64,000 nt of DNA from positions 109,289-173,288 of the forward strand of contig CAJUKJ010000003.1 in assembly GCA_910587365.1 (NCBI GenBank), in the 5' to 3' direction. Shown one piece after another: positions 16,095 through 24,606 of this stretch. Source of the stretch: an uncultured Christensenellaceae bacterium (GTDB lineage: Bacteria; Bacillota; Clostridia; Christensenellales; Borkfalkiaceae). How positions within the stretch are numbered: position 1 is the stretch's first letter; the number at the start of each line of letters is the position of its first letter. The position numbers were made by a program, and so were the translations under genes. A model generated the notes under the pieces. The model was not told the DNA's origin and made no database searches. It saw only the letters and a program-made list of their open reading frames with translations.

Positions 16095-16946
16095 TCAGTT
16101 CTTATCGAAATCGTCGAAGGGCGAGCTGTCCGAACCGCTTCCGCCTAAATCGCTGAAAGGGTCGTCGGGCGAAGAGTTGCCGTCAGAATAGTTACCCGAC
16201 GCATTGTAACCGTTGTTGTATGGATTCTGTCCATAGCTGTCACGGTTATAGGGATTTTGGTAGTTCTGTTGCTGGTACTGCTGATACATACGGTACTGCC
16301 TTGCCTGTTCGGCATTGACAAAGTCCTTATAGTTTATGCCGCTGTTATTGCGTACTACGAAGAACAGAATGCCCTGTATGGGAAAAAGTATGCTGGTAAT
16401 GGTAAAAAGCACGTATCTTCTGCACGCATAGGTTTGGAAGAAGCATATAAGCAAAACCACCTGTAACAGACAGAAAAACAAATCTAAAAAGCTTAAAATG
16501 TACTCGTACATATAATCGTACATCCACGCCGCCCATTTAAGATTATCGGGGACGCTTGCCATCTCGTAAAAATACTGTTCTATACCCAGCCAACTTGTCG
16601 TAACCGTGGGAGCGACGTCGCTTTTAAGCATAGTTATGCACGCTACGTAATAAACGATATACAGCGCGACTATAACTGCTTCAAACACAGCCGCGGCAAT
16701 ACCTATCTTTTTCGTATCGATGTTGTAAAACCTGTTTTTCTGCGCACACACGCCTATATAGTACGTATTGAAAAAGGGTATGCACGCCATCCACTTGTTT
16801 TTATACCCTTCCCTTCTTGCTATCGTGTAAAGAGCAATTGCCTCAAACACGAATACGATTAAAAAGCACAGACCTCCTATAAGGAACTGCACCCAAAGCG
16901 TATCCGTAAAATTCATCGCGAACGAGGCGTATTCAAAAAAGTCCAT
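16095..16946 (-). CDS. multi-span membrane protein with Asn/Gln/Tyr-rich tail
   Basis: A 283-residue protein that I do not recognise as a named family. About four to five hydrophobic segments lie in residues 18-210 (for example LIGGLCFLIVFVFEAIALYT, the IGIAAAVFEAVIVALYIVYY region, LDLFFCLLQVVLLICFF and VLFTITSILFPIQGILFFVV), followed by a soluble, low-complexity tail with NPYNRDSYGQNPYNNGYN-type repeats and an acidic Gly/Ser end. Such layouts are common in clostridial membrane proteins of unknown role. GGGAG is five to six nt before the ATG, and a promoter and a terminator frame it as a single-gene unit. Confidence 0.8.
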   Translation of the reverse strand: MDFFEYASFAMNFTDTLWVQFLIGGLCFLIVFVFEAIALYTIARREGYKNKWMACIPFFNTYYIGVCAQKNRFYNIDTKKIGIAAAVFEAVIVALYIVYYVACITMLKSDVAPTVTTSWLGIEQYFYEMASVPDNLKWAAWMYDYMYEYILSFLDLFFCLLQVVLLICFFQTYACRRYVLFTITSILFPIQGILFFVVRNNSGINYKDFVNAEQARQYRMYQQYQQQNYQNPYNRDSYGQNPYNNGYNASGNYSDGNSSPDDPFSDLGGSGSDSSPFDDFDKN

Positions 16947-16972
16947 ATAATCTCCCTTACGTTAACTTTCGT

Positions 16973-17000
16973 ATTATATTTTATTATCCTTAAATGTAAA
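16973..17000 (-). promoter_or_regulatory. promoter of the 283-residue membrane protein gene
   Basis: TTTACA (16995-17000), 16-nt spacer, TATAAT (16973-16978) on the minus strand, about 26 nt before the ATG. Confidence 0.65.
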
Positions 17001-17048
17001 AAATAAAAACCTTATGTGAAATTATTGTTAAAAGAAAGCCAACGCTAT

Positions 17049-17807
17049 TCAGAAAAGATTTATTCCGTAATCGACGCTTTCGAGGGTAAGTCCCTTTGCA
17101 GGCATAGTTTTACCTACGGCGTTTCTGTCGCAATTTTCAAGGGAGCGGGAAATATCTTCTTTGCCTATCCGTCCTGCGGCAAAATAAAGCATCGTTCCCG
17201 CAAGGGTGCGCACCATATTGTAAAGAAAACCGTTGCCTGTTACGTAAATTTCCACGTCGGTGCTGCCCCTGCATTCCGAAGTTTTTACGACGACGGAATA
17301 GACCGTCCTTACCGTAGTTTTTACCTGTGAACCAGCGGCGCAATACGCCTTGAAGTCGTGCTTGCCCTCAAACATCTTTCCCGCTGTTTGAAGTTTTACG
17401 GTATCGACAGGGTATTTTACGTTGACCGAGTACCTGTCCTTCAAGGGGCTTCTGCGGGGGGAAAGATATATGCGGTAGCAGTAAGTTTTCCTCTTCGCGC
17501 TTGCCGTCGCGTCGAACCCTTCGGGAGCGGCGACGGATTTTAAAACGCATATATCGTCGGGTAAACGGAAATTGAGCGCGTCTGCAAACCTTTCGGCAGG
17601 GATTGACGTGTCCGCGTCGAAATGGCACACCTGTGCCGCAGCGTGAACCCCGCTGTCCGTCCTTCCGCTTGCGGTTATAACCGCTTCCCGTCCCAAAGTT
17701 TCTTTTAAAGCGTTATTGAGTTTTTCCTGTACGGTTACGGAATTTTTCTGTATTTGCCAACCGCCGTAATGCGTGCCGTCGTAGGCAACTAAAAGCGCGT
17801 ACCTCAT
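17049..17807 (-). CDS. truA: tRNA pseudouridine(38-40) synthase TruA
   Basis: Isomerises uridines 38-40 in the anticodon arm of many tRNAs. The 252-residue protein carries the catalytic Asp in ASGRTDSGVHA (about residue 52), the N-terminal VAYDGTHYGGWQ segment and the late GNGFLYNMVRTLAGTM motif. Its ATG overlaps the TGA of ecfT, so it is the last gene of ecfA1A2-ecfT-truA; truA behind ECF genes (ecfA-ecfT-truA-rplM-rpsI) is a familiar Firmicutes order, though rplM and rpsI are not found here. Confidence 0.95.
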   Translation of the reverse strand: MRYALLVAYDGTHYGGWQIQKNSVTVQEKLNNALKETLGREAVITASGRTDSGVHAAAQVCHFDADTSIPAERFADALNFRLPDDICVLKSVAAPEGFDATASAKRKTYCYRIYLSPRRSPLKDRYSVNVKYPVDTVKLQTAGKMFEGKHDFKAYCAAGSQVKTTVRTVYSVVVKTSECRGSTDVEIYVTGNGFLYNMVRTLAGTMLYFAAGRIGKEDISRSLENCDRNAVGKTMPAKGLTLESVDYGINLF

Positions 17808-18652
17808 CAGCTTAACCTGATAAATTCGTAAATTTCGGGGAATATACGGTTGCCGTAGATATTTAAAAGCACCACGCCCGTAATAAGGGCGGCAAATAAT
17901 AACGTAATTATGATATCGCGCCAGCCGAATTTGAGTTTTTTATATTTTGTACGGTTTTTTGAACCCGAATAGCAACGTGCGTCCATTGCGTCGCCAAGCT
18001 CTTCCGCGCGCCTGAACGCGCTTATTAACAGGGGTATTAAAATGGGGACTATCGCCTTAATTCGCTTGAATATGTTTCCGCTTTCAAAATCGGCACCCCT
18101 CGCCTTCTGTGCGGAAATGATACGGTTTGTTTCGTCAATAAGCGTAGGTATAAACCTTAACGCAATAGACATTATAAGCGCGAGTTCGTGAACGGGAAAG
18201 CGTATCCATTTTAAGGGGGTCAACAAGCTTTCTATTCCGTCGGTAAGCTCGACGGGAGTCGTCGTCAAAGTTAAAAGCGCGGAACCCATTACGAGGAAAA
18301 ACAGCCTTAAAACAAAGAATACAGTAAAAATTATTCCCTCGCGGTAGATTTTTATTATACCCCATTCGACAAGAAGATGCTCCCCGCCGTGGAAAAATAA
18401 ATTTAGTACAGCCGTGAAAATTAACAGGAATATTATGGCTTTTACAGAACGTAGAACACTGCCGAACGGTACGCGGGAAGCGATTACTGTTGCTATAAGG
18501 ACTATAACGCAAGCCGCCATTGCATAAAAATTTTTTGCAAGAAAAAGCGCGACTATATACGCAATTAACGCGAGTAGCTTAATCCTCGGGTCTGCCCTGT
18601 GTACGAATGATTTAGTGGGATAATATTGACCGAAAGTTACGTCGTTAAGCAT
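17807..18652 (-). CDS. ecfT: energy-coupling factor transporter transmembrane protein EcfT
   Basis: The shared membrane coupling subunit of group II ECF vitamin/metal transporters. The 281-residue protein has an N-terminal GQYYPTKSFVHRADPRIKL start typical of EcfT, several membrane helices, and the coupling-helix motifs with Ala-Arg-Gly (SAQKARGAD, about residue 172) and MDARCY (about 220) that contact the ATPases. It overlaps the fused ATPase gene by eight nt and truA by one nt. The substrate-binding S component must lie elsewhere, as none is encoded nearby. Confidence 0.94.
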   Translation of the reverse strand: MLNDVTFGQYYPTKSFVHRADPRIKLLALIAYIVALFLAKNFYAMAACVIVLIATVIASRVPFGSVLRSVKAIIFLLIFTAVLNLFFHGGEHLLVEWGIIKIYREGIIFTVFFVLRLFFLVMGSALLTLTTTPVELTDGIESLLTPLKWIRFPVHELALIMSIALRFIPTLIDETNRIISAQKARGADFESGNIFKRIKAIVPILIPLLISAFRRAEELGDAMDARCYSGSKNRTKYKKLKFGWRDIIITLLFAALITGVVLLNIYGNRIFPEIYEFIRLS

Positions 18653-20474
18653 TGTCGCCCCCTTCGTACACTTCTATTACCTTGCGGGCAAAATCTTCCG
18701 CAGTGCAGTCGCATAGTATATTTATTCCCGATTTTTTAAGTTCTCCGCTTATTTTCGAGGTCAAGGGTACGTCAAGCCCCAAAGCCAAAAGCTCGTCCCC
18801 GCAGGAGAAAAGATTTGCGGGGCTGTCGCATTTTACCACTTCGCCGTTGGATATTACCGCCGCCTTTGTGCAGTTTTCCGCTACCTCGTCCATATCGTGC
18901 GAAACTATAATTACAGTTTTGCACCACTCGCGGTGAAGCCTGTGCAAAAGCTCCATTATCTCCTTTTTACCGAGTGGGTCAAGCCCTGCGGCGGGTTCGT
19001 CGAGAATAAGCACCTGCGGTTTGGTAACTATAACCCCCGCAATGGCAACACGGCGTTTTTGTCCGCCCGACAAGTCAAAGGGGGATTTGTCCTTAACCCC
19101 GTTATAGTCAAGACCTACTACCTCGATACTCTCCCTTACGGCTTGTTCAACCTCTTCGGGTTTTAAGTTTTTATTGAAATTTTTAAGTCCGAACGCAACG
19201 TCTGCGAATACGCTTTCCGCAAAAAGCTGGTATTCGGGGTATTGGAATACCATACCGACGCTTGCGCGCAGGGCTTTGAAATCTGTTTTTTTGTTTGTTA
19301 AGTCAAACCGCCCTACCGTTATTTGCGGAACTACGGGCGCGGGCTGACCCTTTTTCGCCTTTTTGGCGCGATAGCGTTTTTGTGCCTGAGGCAGCCTTAT
19401 AAGTGCGTTTAAATGCTGTACGAGCGTTGATTTTCCGCTGCCCGTATGACCGATTATCCCGAAAAACTCGCCCTCGTCTATATGCAGGTTGATGCCCTTT
19501 AAAGCCTTAGTCGCAAACGGGGATTTTTTGGAATAAGTAAACGTAAGGTCGCTTACGTCGATATCCCATTCGTGTGCGCACAATATTTCGGTCTTTTTAA
19601 CGGGCGAGGACGCAGCCTCGGTTATTCCGCGTCCGCTAAGGTTTTCGAGTATTTGCGCCGAAAGCTGTTCGGGGCGGAGAACGTTATCTATTTTCATACC
19701 CGCGCCGTTCAGCGTATTTATTATTTCGGTTATGCGCGGAAGACATAGATTGTAGGTTTCAAGCTTATCCCCGCTTTCAAATATTTCTTCGGGAGTGCCT
19801 GAAAGCACTATTTCGCCCCTGTTCATAACTATCGTTCGGTCGGCAAGCAACGCTTCTTCCATAAAGTGGGTAATAAGGATAACCGTCATTCCCTCTTCCT
19901 TGTTGAGCCTTTGGACGACCTCTATGACCTCGCGCCTGCCCTTAGGGTCAAGCATTGCGGTAGACTCGTCCAAAATAAGAATATCGGGTTTGACCGCAAG
20001 CACGCCCGCAACGGCTATACGTTGTTTCTGTCCGCCGGAAAGTCTTGTAGGCGTAGAATGGCGGAACTCTTCCATTCCGACGGCTTTTAAAGCCCAATCA
20101 ATTCTTCTGCCTATCTCTTCGCGTTCAACGCCTATATTTTCGGGTCCGAATGCCACGTCGTCCTCAACGATTGAGGCAACCATCTGGTTATCGGGATTCT
20201 GAAATACAATTCCCACGTGCTTTCTTATTTCAAGCGGATTTTTACCTTCCGAAACGTCAAGCCCAAGAACGGTTATTTTACCCGAGTCGGCTTCCAATAA
20301 ACCGTTTATCAGTCTGGCAAGCGTTGATTTTCCGCTTCCGTTATGACCGATAACTGAAATAAATTCGCCGCGGTTTACGGTAAGGCTTACGCCGTTTACC
20401 GCAAATATTCCGTCGGAACCGGGATATGAAAATTTTACGTTATCGAACTCAATGACGTTTTCCGTTTTTTCCAT
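18645..20474 (-). CDS. ecfA: fused ECF ATPase (EcfA1-EcfA2 in one chain)
   Basis: Two complete ABC ATPases in one 609-residue protein. Domain one (about residues 8-270) has Walker A GHNGSGKST, signature LSGGQKQR and Walker B ILILDEST; domain two (about 305-609) has GHTGSGKST, LSGGQKRR and VLILDEPAAGLDP. In most Firmicutes EcfA1 and EcfA2 are separate adjacent genes; here the order is kept but the stop/start is gone, with a linker of about 35 residues. The ATG is set by a promoter whose TATAAT ends six nt upstream, so the mRNA should be leaderless. It powers uptake by ECF S-components encoded elsewhere. Confidence 0.92.
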   Translation of the reverse strand: MEKTENVIEFDNVKFSYPGSDGIFAVNGVSLTVNRGEFISVIGHNGSGKSTLARLINGLLEADSGKITVLGLDVSEGKNPLEIRKHVGIVFQNPDNQMVASIVEDDVAFGPENIGVEREEIGRRIDWALKAVGMEEFRHSTPTRLSGGQKQRIAVAGVLAVKPDILILDESTAMLDPKGRREVIEVVQRLNKEEGMTVILITHFMEEALLADRTIVMNRGEIVLSGTPEEIFESGDKLETYNLCLPRITEIINTLNGAGMKIDNVLRPEQLSAQILENLSGRGITEAASSPVKKTEILCAHEWDIDVSDLTFTYSKKSPFATKALKGINLHIDEGEFFGIIGHTGSGKSTLVQHLNALIRLPQAQKRYRAKKAKKGQPAPVVPQITVGRFDLTNKKTDFKALRASVGMVFQYPEYQLFAESVFADVAFGLKNFNKNLKPEEVEQAVRESIEVVGLDYNGVKDKSPFDLSGGQKRRVAIAGVIVTKPQVLILDEPAAGLDPLGKKEIMELLHRLHREWCKTVIIVSHDMDEVAENCTKAAVISNGEVVKCDSPANLFSCGDELLALGLDVPLTSKISGELKKSGINILCDCTAEDFARKVIEVYEGGDNA

Positions 20475-20480
20475 AGGAAA

Positions 20481-20509
20481 ATTATAGCATTAAAAAATTA
20501 TTTTAACAA
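20481..20509 (-). promoter_or_regulatory. promoter of the ecfA-ecfT-truA operon
   Basis: TTGTTA (20504-20509), 17-nt spacer, TATAAT (20481-20486) on the minus strand; the ATG at 20474 comes six nt after the -10 box. Confidence 0.75.
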
Positions 20510-20574
20510 CAAATTGCGGGGTGTTAAAAGTGAAAGTCAAATAAAATTTTTAAAAAATAAGTTAATGTTGCATA

Positions 20575-20603
20575 TTGACATTTTATATACTTTGTTTTAT
20601 AAT
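20575..20603 (+). promoter_or_regulatory. consensus promoter of nifJ
   Basis: Perfect TTGACA (20575-20580), 17-nt spacer, perfect TATAAT (20598-20603). The leader is about 53 nt and ends in the GGAGG ribosome site at 20651-20655. The strength suits a highly expressed fermentative enzyme. Confidence 0.9.
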
Positions 20604-20663
20604 AATGTGAGTGCAAACAATTGCACGTTTTTAACATTAAAATTAATATCGGAGGTTTTTTTG

Positions 20664-23600
20664 ATGAAAAAATTGACTATCGACGGTAATACCGCCGCAA
20701 GCCATGTTGCGTATGCTTTCTCGGAAGTAGCGGCAATCTATCCCATCACGCCCTCTTCCCCTATGGCGGAAGTCGCGGATGAATGGGCGACTGCCGGCAG
20801 AACCAACATGTGGGGTCAGAAAGTTAAGATTGCTGAAATGCAGTCGGAGGGCGGAGCAGCAGGCGCAGTTCACGGATCGCTTTGCGCGGGCGCGCTTACC
20901 AGCACTTATACCGCGTCGCAGGGACTTTTGCTTATGATTCCCAATATGTACAAGATATCCGGCGAGCTTATGCCTATGGTAATGCACGTTTCGGCGCGCG
21001 CGCTTGCCGCACATTCGCTGAACATATTCGGCGACCACGCGGACGTTATGGCTTGCCGCCAGACAGGATTTGCTATGATTTGCAATTCCTCAGTACAGGA
21101 AGTTATGGATTTAGGCTTGGTTGCACACCTTTCAACGCTTAAAACGAAGGTTCCTTTCATTAACTTCTTCGACGGTTTCAGAACTTCGCACGAGGTTGCT
21201 AAAATCGACGTTTGGGACGAAGCCGACGACTATGCGGAAATAAGGGCTATATGCGACGAAGTAGGTCTTGCCGAAGATATCGCAGACTTCAAGTCGCGCG
21301 CACTCAATCCCGAACATCCCATCCAGAAAGGCACCGCACAGAACGGCGATACTTACTTCCAGAACAGAGAAACGGCAAACAGCTATTACGAAGCTGCACC
21401 CGCTATCGTCCAGAAGATGATGGATATCGTATCGGCTAAGTGCGGCAGAAAATACCACCTCTTTGATTACGTCGGCGCAAAGGACGCAGAGCAGGTTATC
21501 GTATGTATGGGTTCGGGTTGCGAAACTATCGAAGAATCCATAAACAAGCTCAACAAGACGGGCAAGAAATACGGACTTGTTAAGGTTCGTCTTTACAGAC
21601 CCTTCGTTGCAGGTGCTTTCGTTAAAGCCCTTCCCAAGACCGCAAAGAAAATTGCCGTACTTGACAGGACGAAGGAACCCGGCTCGCTCGGCGAACCCCT
21701 CTACCTCGACGTTTGCTCCGCACTTATGGAAAAGGGCGTAACCGACGTTAAAGTAGTCGGCGGCAGATACGGCTTAGGCTCGAAAGAGTTTACGCCTTCG
21801 ATGGTGCTTGCCGTTTATAAAAACCTTGAAAAGGCAAACCCCAAAAATCACTTCACAATCGGTATTTACGAAGACGTTACCAACACTTCGCTCGATTTCT
21901 CGCACAAATTCGACGCCGCACCCGAAGGCTCTACAAGCTGTAAGTTCTACGGTCTTGGCTCTGACGGTACGGTAGGTGCGAACAAGAACTCCATTAAAAT
22001 TATCGGCGACCATACGGACAAGCACGCGCAGGCTTACTTCTTCTACGATTCAAAGAAGTCGGGCGGTATAACCGTTTCCCACCTCCGTTTCGGCGATTCG
22101 CCCATCCAGTCCGAATACCTTATCGACTCTGCCGATTTCGTTCAGTGTTCCAACCCCTCGTATGTTACCCGCTATGATATGACGGGCGACATCAAGGAAG
22201 GCGGTACTTTCCTTATCAATACCGACGCTACGACGGTTAAAAAGCTTGAATCGTTCCTGCCCGCAAAGGTTAAACAGGATATCGCAAAGAAGCATATCAA
22301 TCTTTACGTTATAGACGCTATTAAGATTGCTGCCGAATTGGGACTCCGCGGCAGAACGAACACCATATTGCAGTCGGCATTCTTCCGCGTAAATCCCCAG
22401 ATTATGCCCTACGACAAGGCAATAGAATATATGAAGTATATGGCTAAAAAGTCATTCGGCAGAAAGGGCGACGCGATAGTCCAGATGAACTATAACGCAA
22501 TAGACGCAGCCGCAGGCGACAACCTTATTAAAATAGACGTACCCGCAGAGTGGGCAAAGGCTGAAACGGGTGCCGAAATGGTTAAGGGTGCGGATAATGC
22601 TTACTATCAGGAAATTATTAAGCCTATCCTTTACCTTGAAGGCGACAAGCTTAAGTCCTCGCAGTTCAATGCGGACGGACACGTTCCTACCGGCACCACC
22701 AAATACGAAAAACGCGGCGTTGCCGTTCTCGTTCCCGAAATCATTACGGAAAAATGTATACAGTGCGGAACTTGCTCATTCGTTTGCCCCCACGCATGTT
22801 TAAGACCCGCCCTTATTAAGGAAGGCAGCAAAAAGCCCAAGTCGCTTGAAACCAAAGCAGCTATCGGTCTTGCAGGCTACGAATACAAGATGCAGGTTTC
22901 CCCCCTCGACTGTATGGGATGCGGCGTGTGCGCAACCGTCTGCCCCGTAAAGGACGGCGGGGCAATCAAGATGATTCCCCTTGCAGAGTCGCTTAAAAAG
23001 CACGAAGACAAAAACTGGGAATATGCAGTCGAGCTTCCCGAAGCCGATACTTCCAAATTCAAGAAGAACACCGTTAAGGGCTGCCAGTTCGCTACCCCCC
23101 TCTTCGAGTTCTCGGGTGCGTGCGCAGGTTGCGGCGAAACGCCTTACGTCAAAGTAGTTACCCAGCTTTTCGGCGAAGATATGATTATCGCCAACGCAAC
23201 GGGCTGTTCGTCGATTTACGGCGGTTCTTCCCCCACGTGTCCCTACACCACCAACAAACAGGGTCACGGCCCCGCATGGGCAAACTCGCTGTTCGAGGAT
23301 AACGCGGAATTCGGCTATGGAATGAACCTCGGCTACGACGCAAGAAGAAACGCAGTTAAGGCAAAGGTTGAAAAGCTTGCCGAACTTTGGAACGGCGAAG
23401 GTAAAAAGGCTTGTGAAAACTATCTTAAAGCGTTCGGCGACAGGGAACCTTCCAAAAAGGCTTCGGCCGAGCTTGTAAAAGCACTTGAAGCTTGCAACGG
23501 ATGCGGCTGCGAGGCTGACGCGCTTGTCAAAGAAATTCTTGAAGCAAAAGACTGCCTTGCAAAGAAATCTATCTGGATATTCGGCGGCGACGGCTGGGCA

Positions 23601-24197
23601 TACGATATCGGCTACGGCGGACTTGACCACGTACTTGCCGCAGGCGAAGACGTTAACGTCCTCGTACTCGACACCGAGGTTTACTCCAACACGGGCGGAC
23701 AGGCTTCAAAGGCAACGAACATAGGCGCAGTTGCCAAGTTCGCTTCCGCCGGTAAGAGGGTTAAGAAGAAAGATTTGGGTATGATTGCTAAATCATACGG
23801 CTACGTTTACGTGGCGCAGGTTGCAATGGGTTCCAACCCTGCCCAGCTTCTTAAAGCATTGACCGAGGCAGAAGCTTACCACGGACCTTCGCTTATCATT
23901 GCTTACGCTCCCTGCATCAACCACGGTATAAATATGACCAAGAGCCAGCTTGAAGAAAAGGCGGCTGTTGACTGCGGATACTGGCAGCTTTACAGATACA
24001 ACCCCGAAACCGAGGAATTTACGCTTGATTCAAAAGACCCTACGGGCGACTACCAGGCGTTCCTTGCAGGAGAAACGAGATACGCTTCCCTTGCAAAGAC
24101 CCAGGGCGAAGAAGTTGCCAACGAGCTGTTCAAGAGAACGGAAGAGTCTGCTAAACAAAGACTTGAAGGTTACAAAAAGCTTGCAGGCAAGGAATAA
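20664..24197 (+). CDS. nifJ: pyruvate:ferredoxin (flavodoxin) oxidoreductase
   Basis: Oxidises pyruvate with CoA to acetyl-CoA and CO2, passing electrons to ferredoxin. The single-chain, 1177-residue enzyme has normal length and domain order: YPITPSSPMAEVADEW at the start (pyrimidine-side TPP domain), the two 4Fe-4S motifs CIQCGTCSFVCPHAC (about residue 697) and CMGCGVCATVCP (about 749), CAGCGETPY (about 819) for the proximal cluster and the TPP-binding GDGWAYDIGYGG (about 974) with EVYSNTGGQ. The ATG at 20664 is chosen because GGAGG lies eight nt upstream; the reading frame is open for 50 codons further upstream but runs through the promoter. Codon use is more C/G-ending than its neighbours, as expected for high expression. 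Confidence 0.98.
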   Translation: MKKLTIDGNTAASHVAYAFSEVAAIYPITPSSPMAEVADEWATAGRTNMWGQKVKIAEMQSEGGAAGAVHGSLCAGALTSTYTASQGLLLMIPNMYKISGELMPMVMHVSARALAAHSLNIFGDHADVMACRQTGFAMICNSSVQEVMDLGLVAHLSTLKTKVPFINFFDGFRTSHEVAKIDVWDEADDYAEIRAICDEVGLAEDIADFKSRALNPEHPIQKGTAQNGDTYFQNRETANSYYEAAPAIVQKMMDIVSAKCGRKYHLFDYVGAKDAEQVIVCMGSGCETIEESINKLNKTGKKYGLVKVRLYRPFVAGAFVKALPKTAKKIAVLDRTKEPGSLGEPLYLDVCSALMEKGVTDVKVVGGRYGLGSKEFTPSMVLAVYKNLEKANPKNHFTIGIYEDVTNTSLDFSHKFDAAPEGSTSCKFYGLGSDGTVGANKNSIKIIGDHTDKHAQAYFFYDSKKSGGITVSHLRFGDSPIQSEYLIDSADFVQCSNPSYVTRYDMTGDIKEGGTFLINTDATTVKKLESFLPAKVKQDIAKKHINLYVIDAIKIAAELGLRGRTNTILQSAFFRVNPQIMPYDKAIEYMKYMAKKSFGRKGDAIVQMNYNAIDAAAGDNLIKIDVPAEWAKAETGAEMVKGADNAYYQEIIKPILYLEGDKLKSSQFNADGHVPTGTTKYEKRGVAVLVPEIITEKCIQCGTCSFVCPHACLRPALIKEGSKKPKSLETKAAIGLAGYEYKMQVSPLDCMGCGVCATVCPVKDGGAIKMIPLAESLKKHEDKNWEYAVELPEADTSKFKKNTVKGCQFATPLFEFSGACAGCGETPYVKVVTQLFGEDMIIANATGCSSIYGGSSPTCPYTTNKQGHGPAWANSLFEDNAEFGYGMNLGYDARRNAVKAKVEKLAELWNGEGKKACENYLKAFGDREPSKKASAELVKALEACNGCGCEADALVKEILEAKDCLAKKSIWIFGGDGWAYDIGYGGLDHVLAAGEDVNVLVLDTEVYSNTGGQASKATNIGAVAKFASAGKRVKKKDLGMIAKSYGYVYVAQVAMGSNPAQLLKALTEAEAYHGPSLIIAYAPCINHGINMTKSQLEEKAAVDCGYWQLYRYNPETEEFTLDSKDPTGDYQAFLAGETRYASLAKTQGEEVANELFKRTEESAKQRLEGYKKLAGKE

Positions 24198-24220
24198 GCG
24201 TTACGCTTAAATAAAACTTT

Positions 24221-24253
24221 AAGCCCGCGTGCAAATGCACGCGGGCTTATATT
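24221..24253 (+). terminator. intrinsic terminator after nifJ
   Basis: AAGCCCGCGTGC paired with GCACGCGGGCTT around AAAT, followed by ATATTTTT on the plus strand, 24 nt behind the stop. Confidence 0.9.
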
Positions 24254-24264
24254 TTTAAAATATA

Positions 24265-24481
24265 TGAAAGCGGATTTTAATAAATACGAAACCCGTGTTT
24301 ATTAAAATCCGCCTGTGCCGTGATATGAAAAAGTATTAACCCGCATCTCGCAGGTGGGTGCGGCGAAGCGAAACCTCGGACTTTCCGTAAACAGACCTTG
24401 CCTATTTCCGCGAACGTACCGCTCCCTAAAAAACTTTGTGGATTACGAATTTCCCATACCACGAACACCGCAGACTATCTA
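24265..24481 (-). ncRNA. candidate 6S-like small RNA with its own promoter and terminator
   Basis: No ORF with a ribosome site fits this stretch. On the minus strand a TTGCGT-17-TATAAT promoter starts an RNA near 24481 that ends at a 15-bp perfect hairpin (24270-24312). Between them, GUGUUCGUGGUAUG (24455-24468) pairs with CAUAUCACGGCAC (24315-24327) to close one long rod; inside are GCGGU/GCCGC, GCGGAA/UUUCGC and a small 3'-side hairpin CCGCA/UGCGG around large internal bubbles. A ~170-nt rod with a central bubble and independent promoter is the 6S RNA layout. It lacks the RNase P, tmRNA or SRP cores. Family assignment is inference. Confidence 0.5.
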
Positions 24482-24487
24482 TATATT

Positions 24488-24516
24488 ATTATATACCATT
24501 TTATAATAAAACGCAA
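24488..24516 (-). promoter_or_regulatory. promoter of the small RNA
   Basis: TTGCGT (24511-24516), 17-nt spacer, TATAAT (24488-24493) on the minus strand, divergent from the aspS promoter. Confidence 0.7.
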
Positions 24517-24549
24517 CAAGTAAATTTTAGCAACTTCATTTATATTTAC

Positions 24550-24578
24550 TTGATTTTTATTTGTAAAAGAATTAAAAT
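24550..24578 (+). promoter_or_regulatory. promoter of aspS
   Basis: TTGATT (24550-24555), 17-nt spacer, TAAAAT (24573-24578), about 28 nt before the ATG. Confidence 0.65.
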
Positions 24579-24606
24579 TAAAAAAAAGATTTAAGAGGCT
24601 TAATAT

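Noticed and set aside
20514..20663. A 50-codon N-terminal extension of the nifJ reading frame
   Set aside because: It runs through the consensus promoter and leader; the ATG at 20664 has GGAGG at proper spacing and the family N-terminus.
24330..24420. GGAAAGTCC-type motif recalling RNase P RNA on the minus strand
   Set aside because: The rest of the RNase P core is absent and the RNA is far too short; the fold fits a 6S-like rod better.
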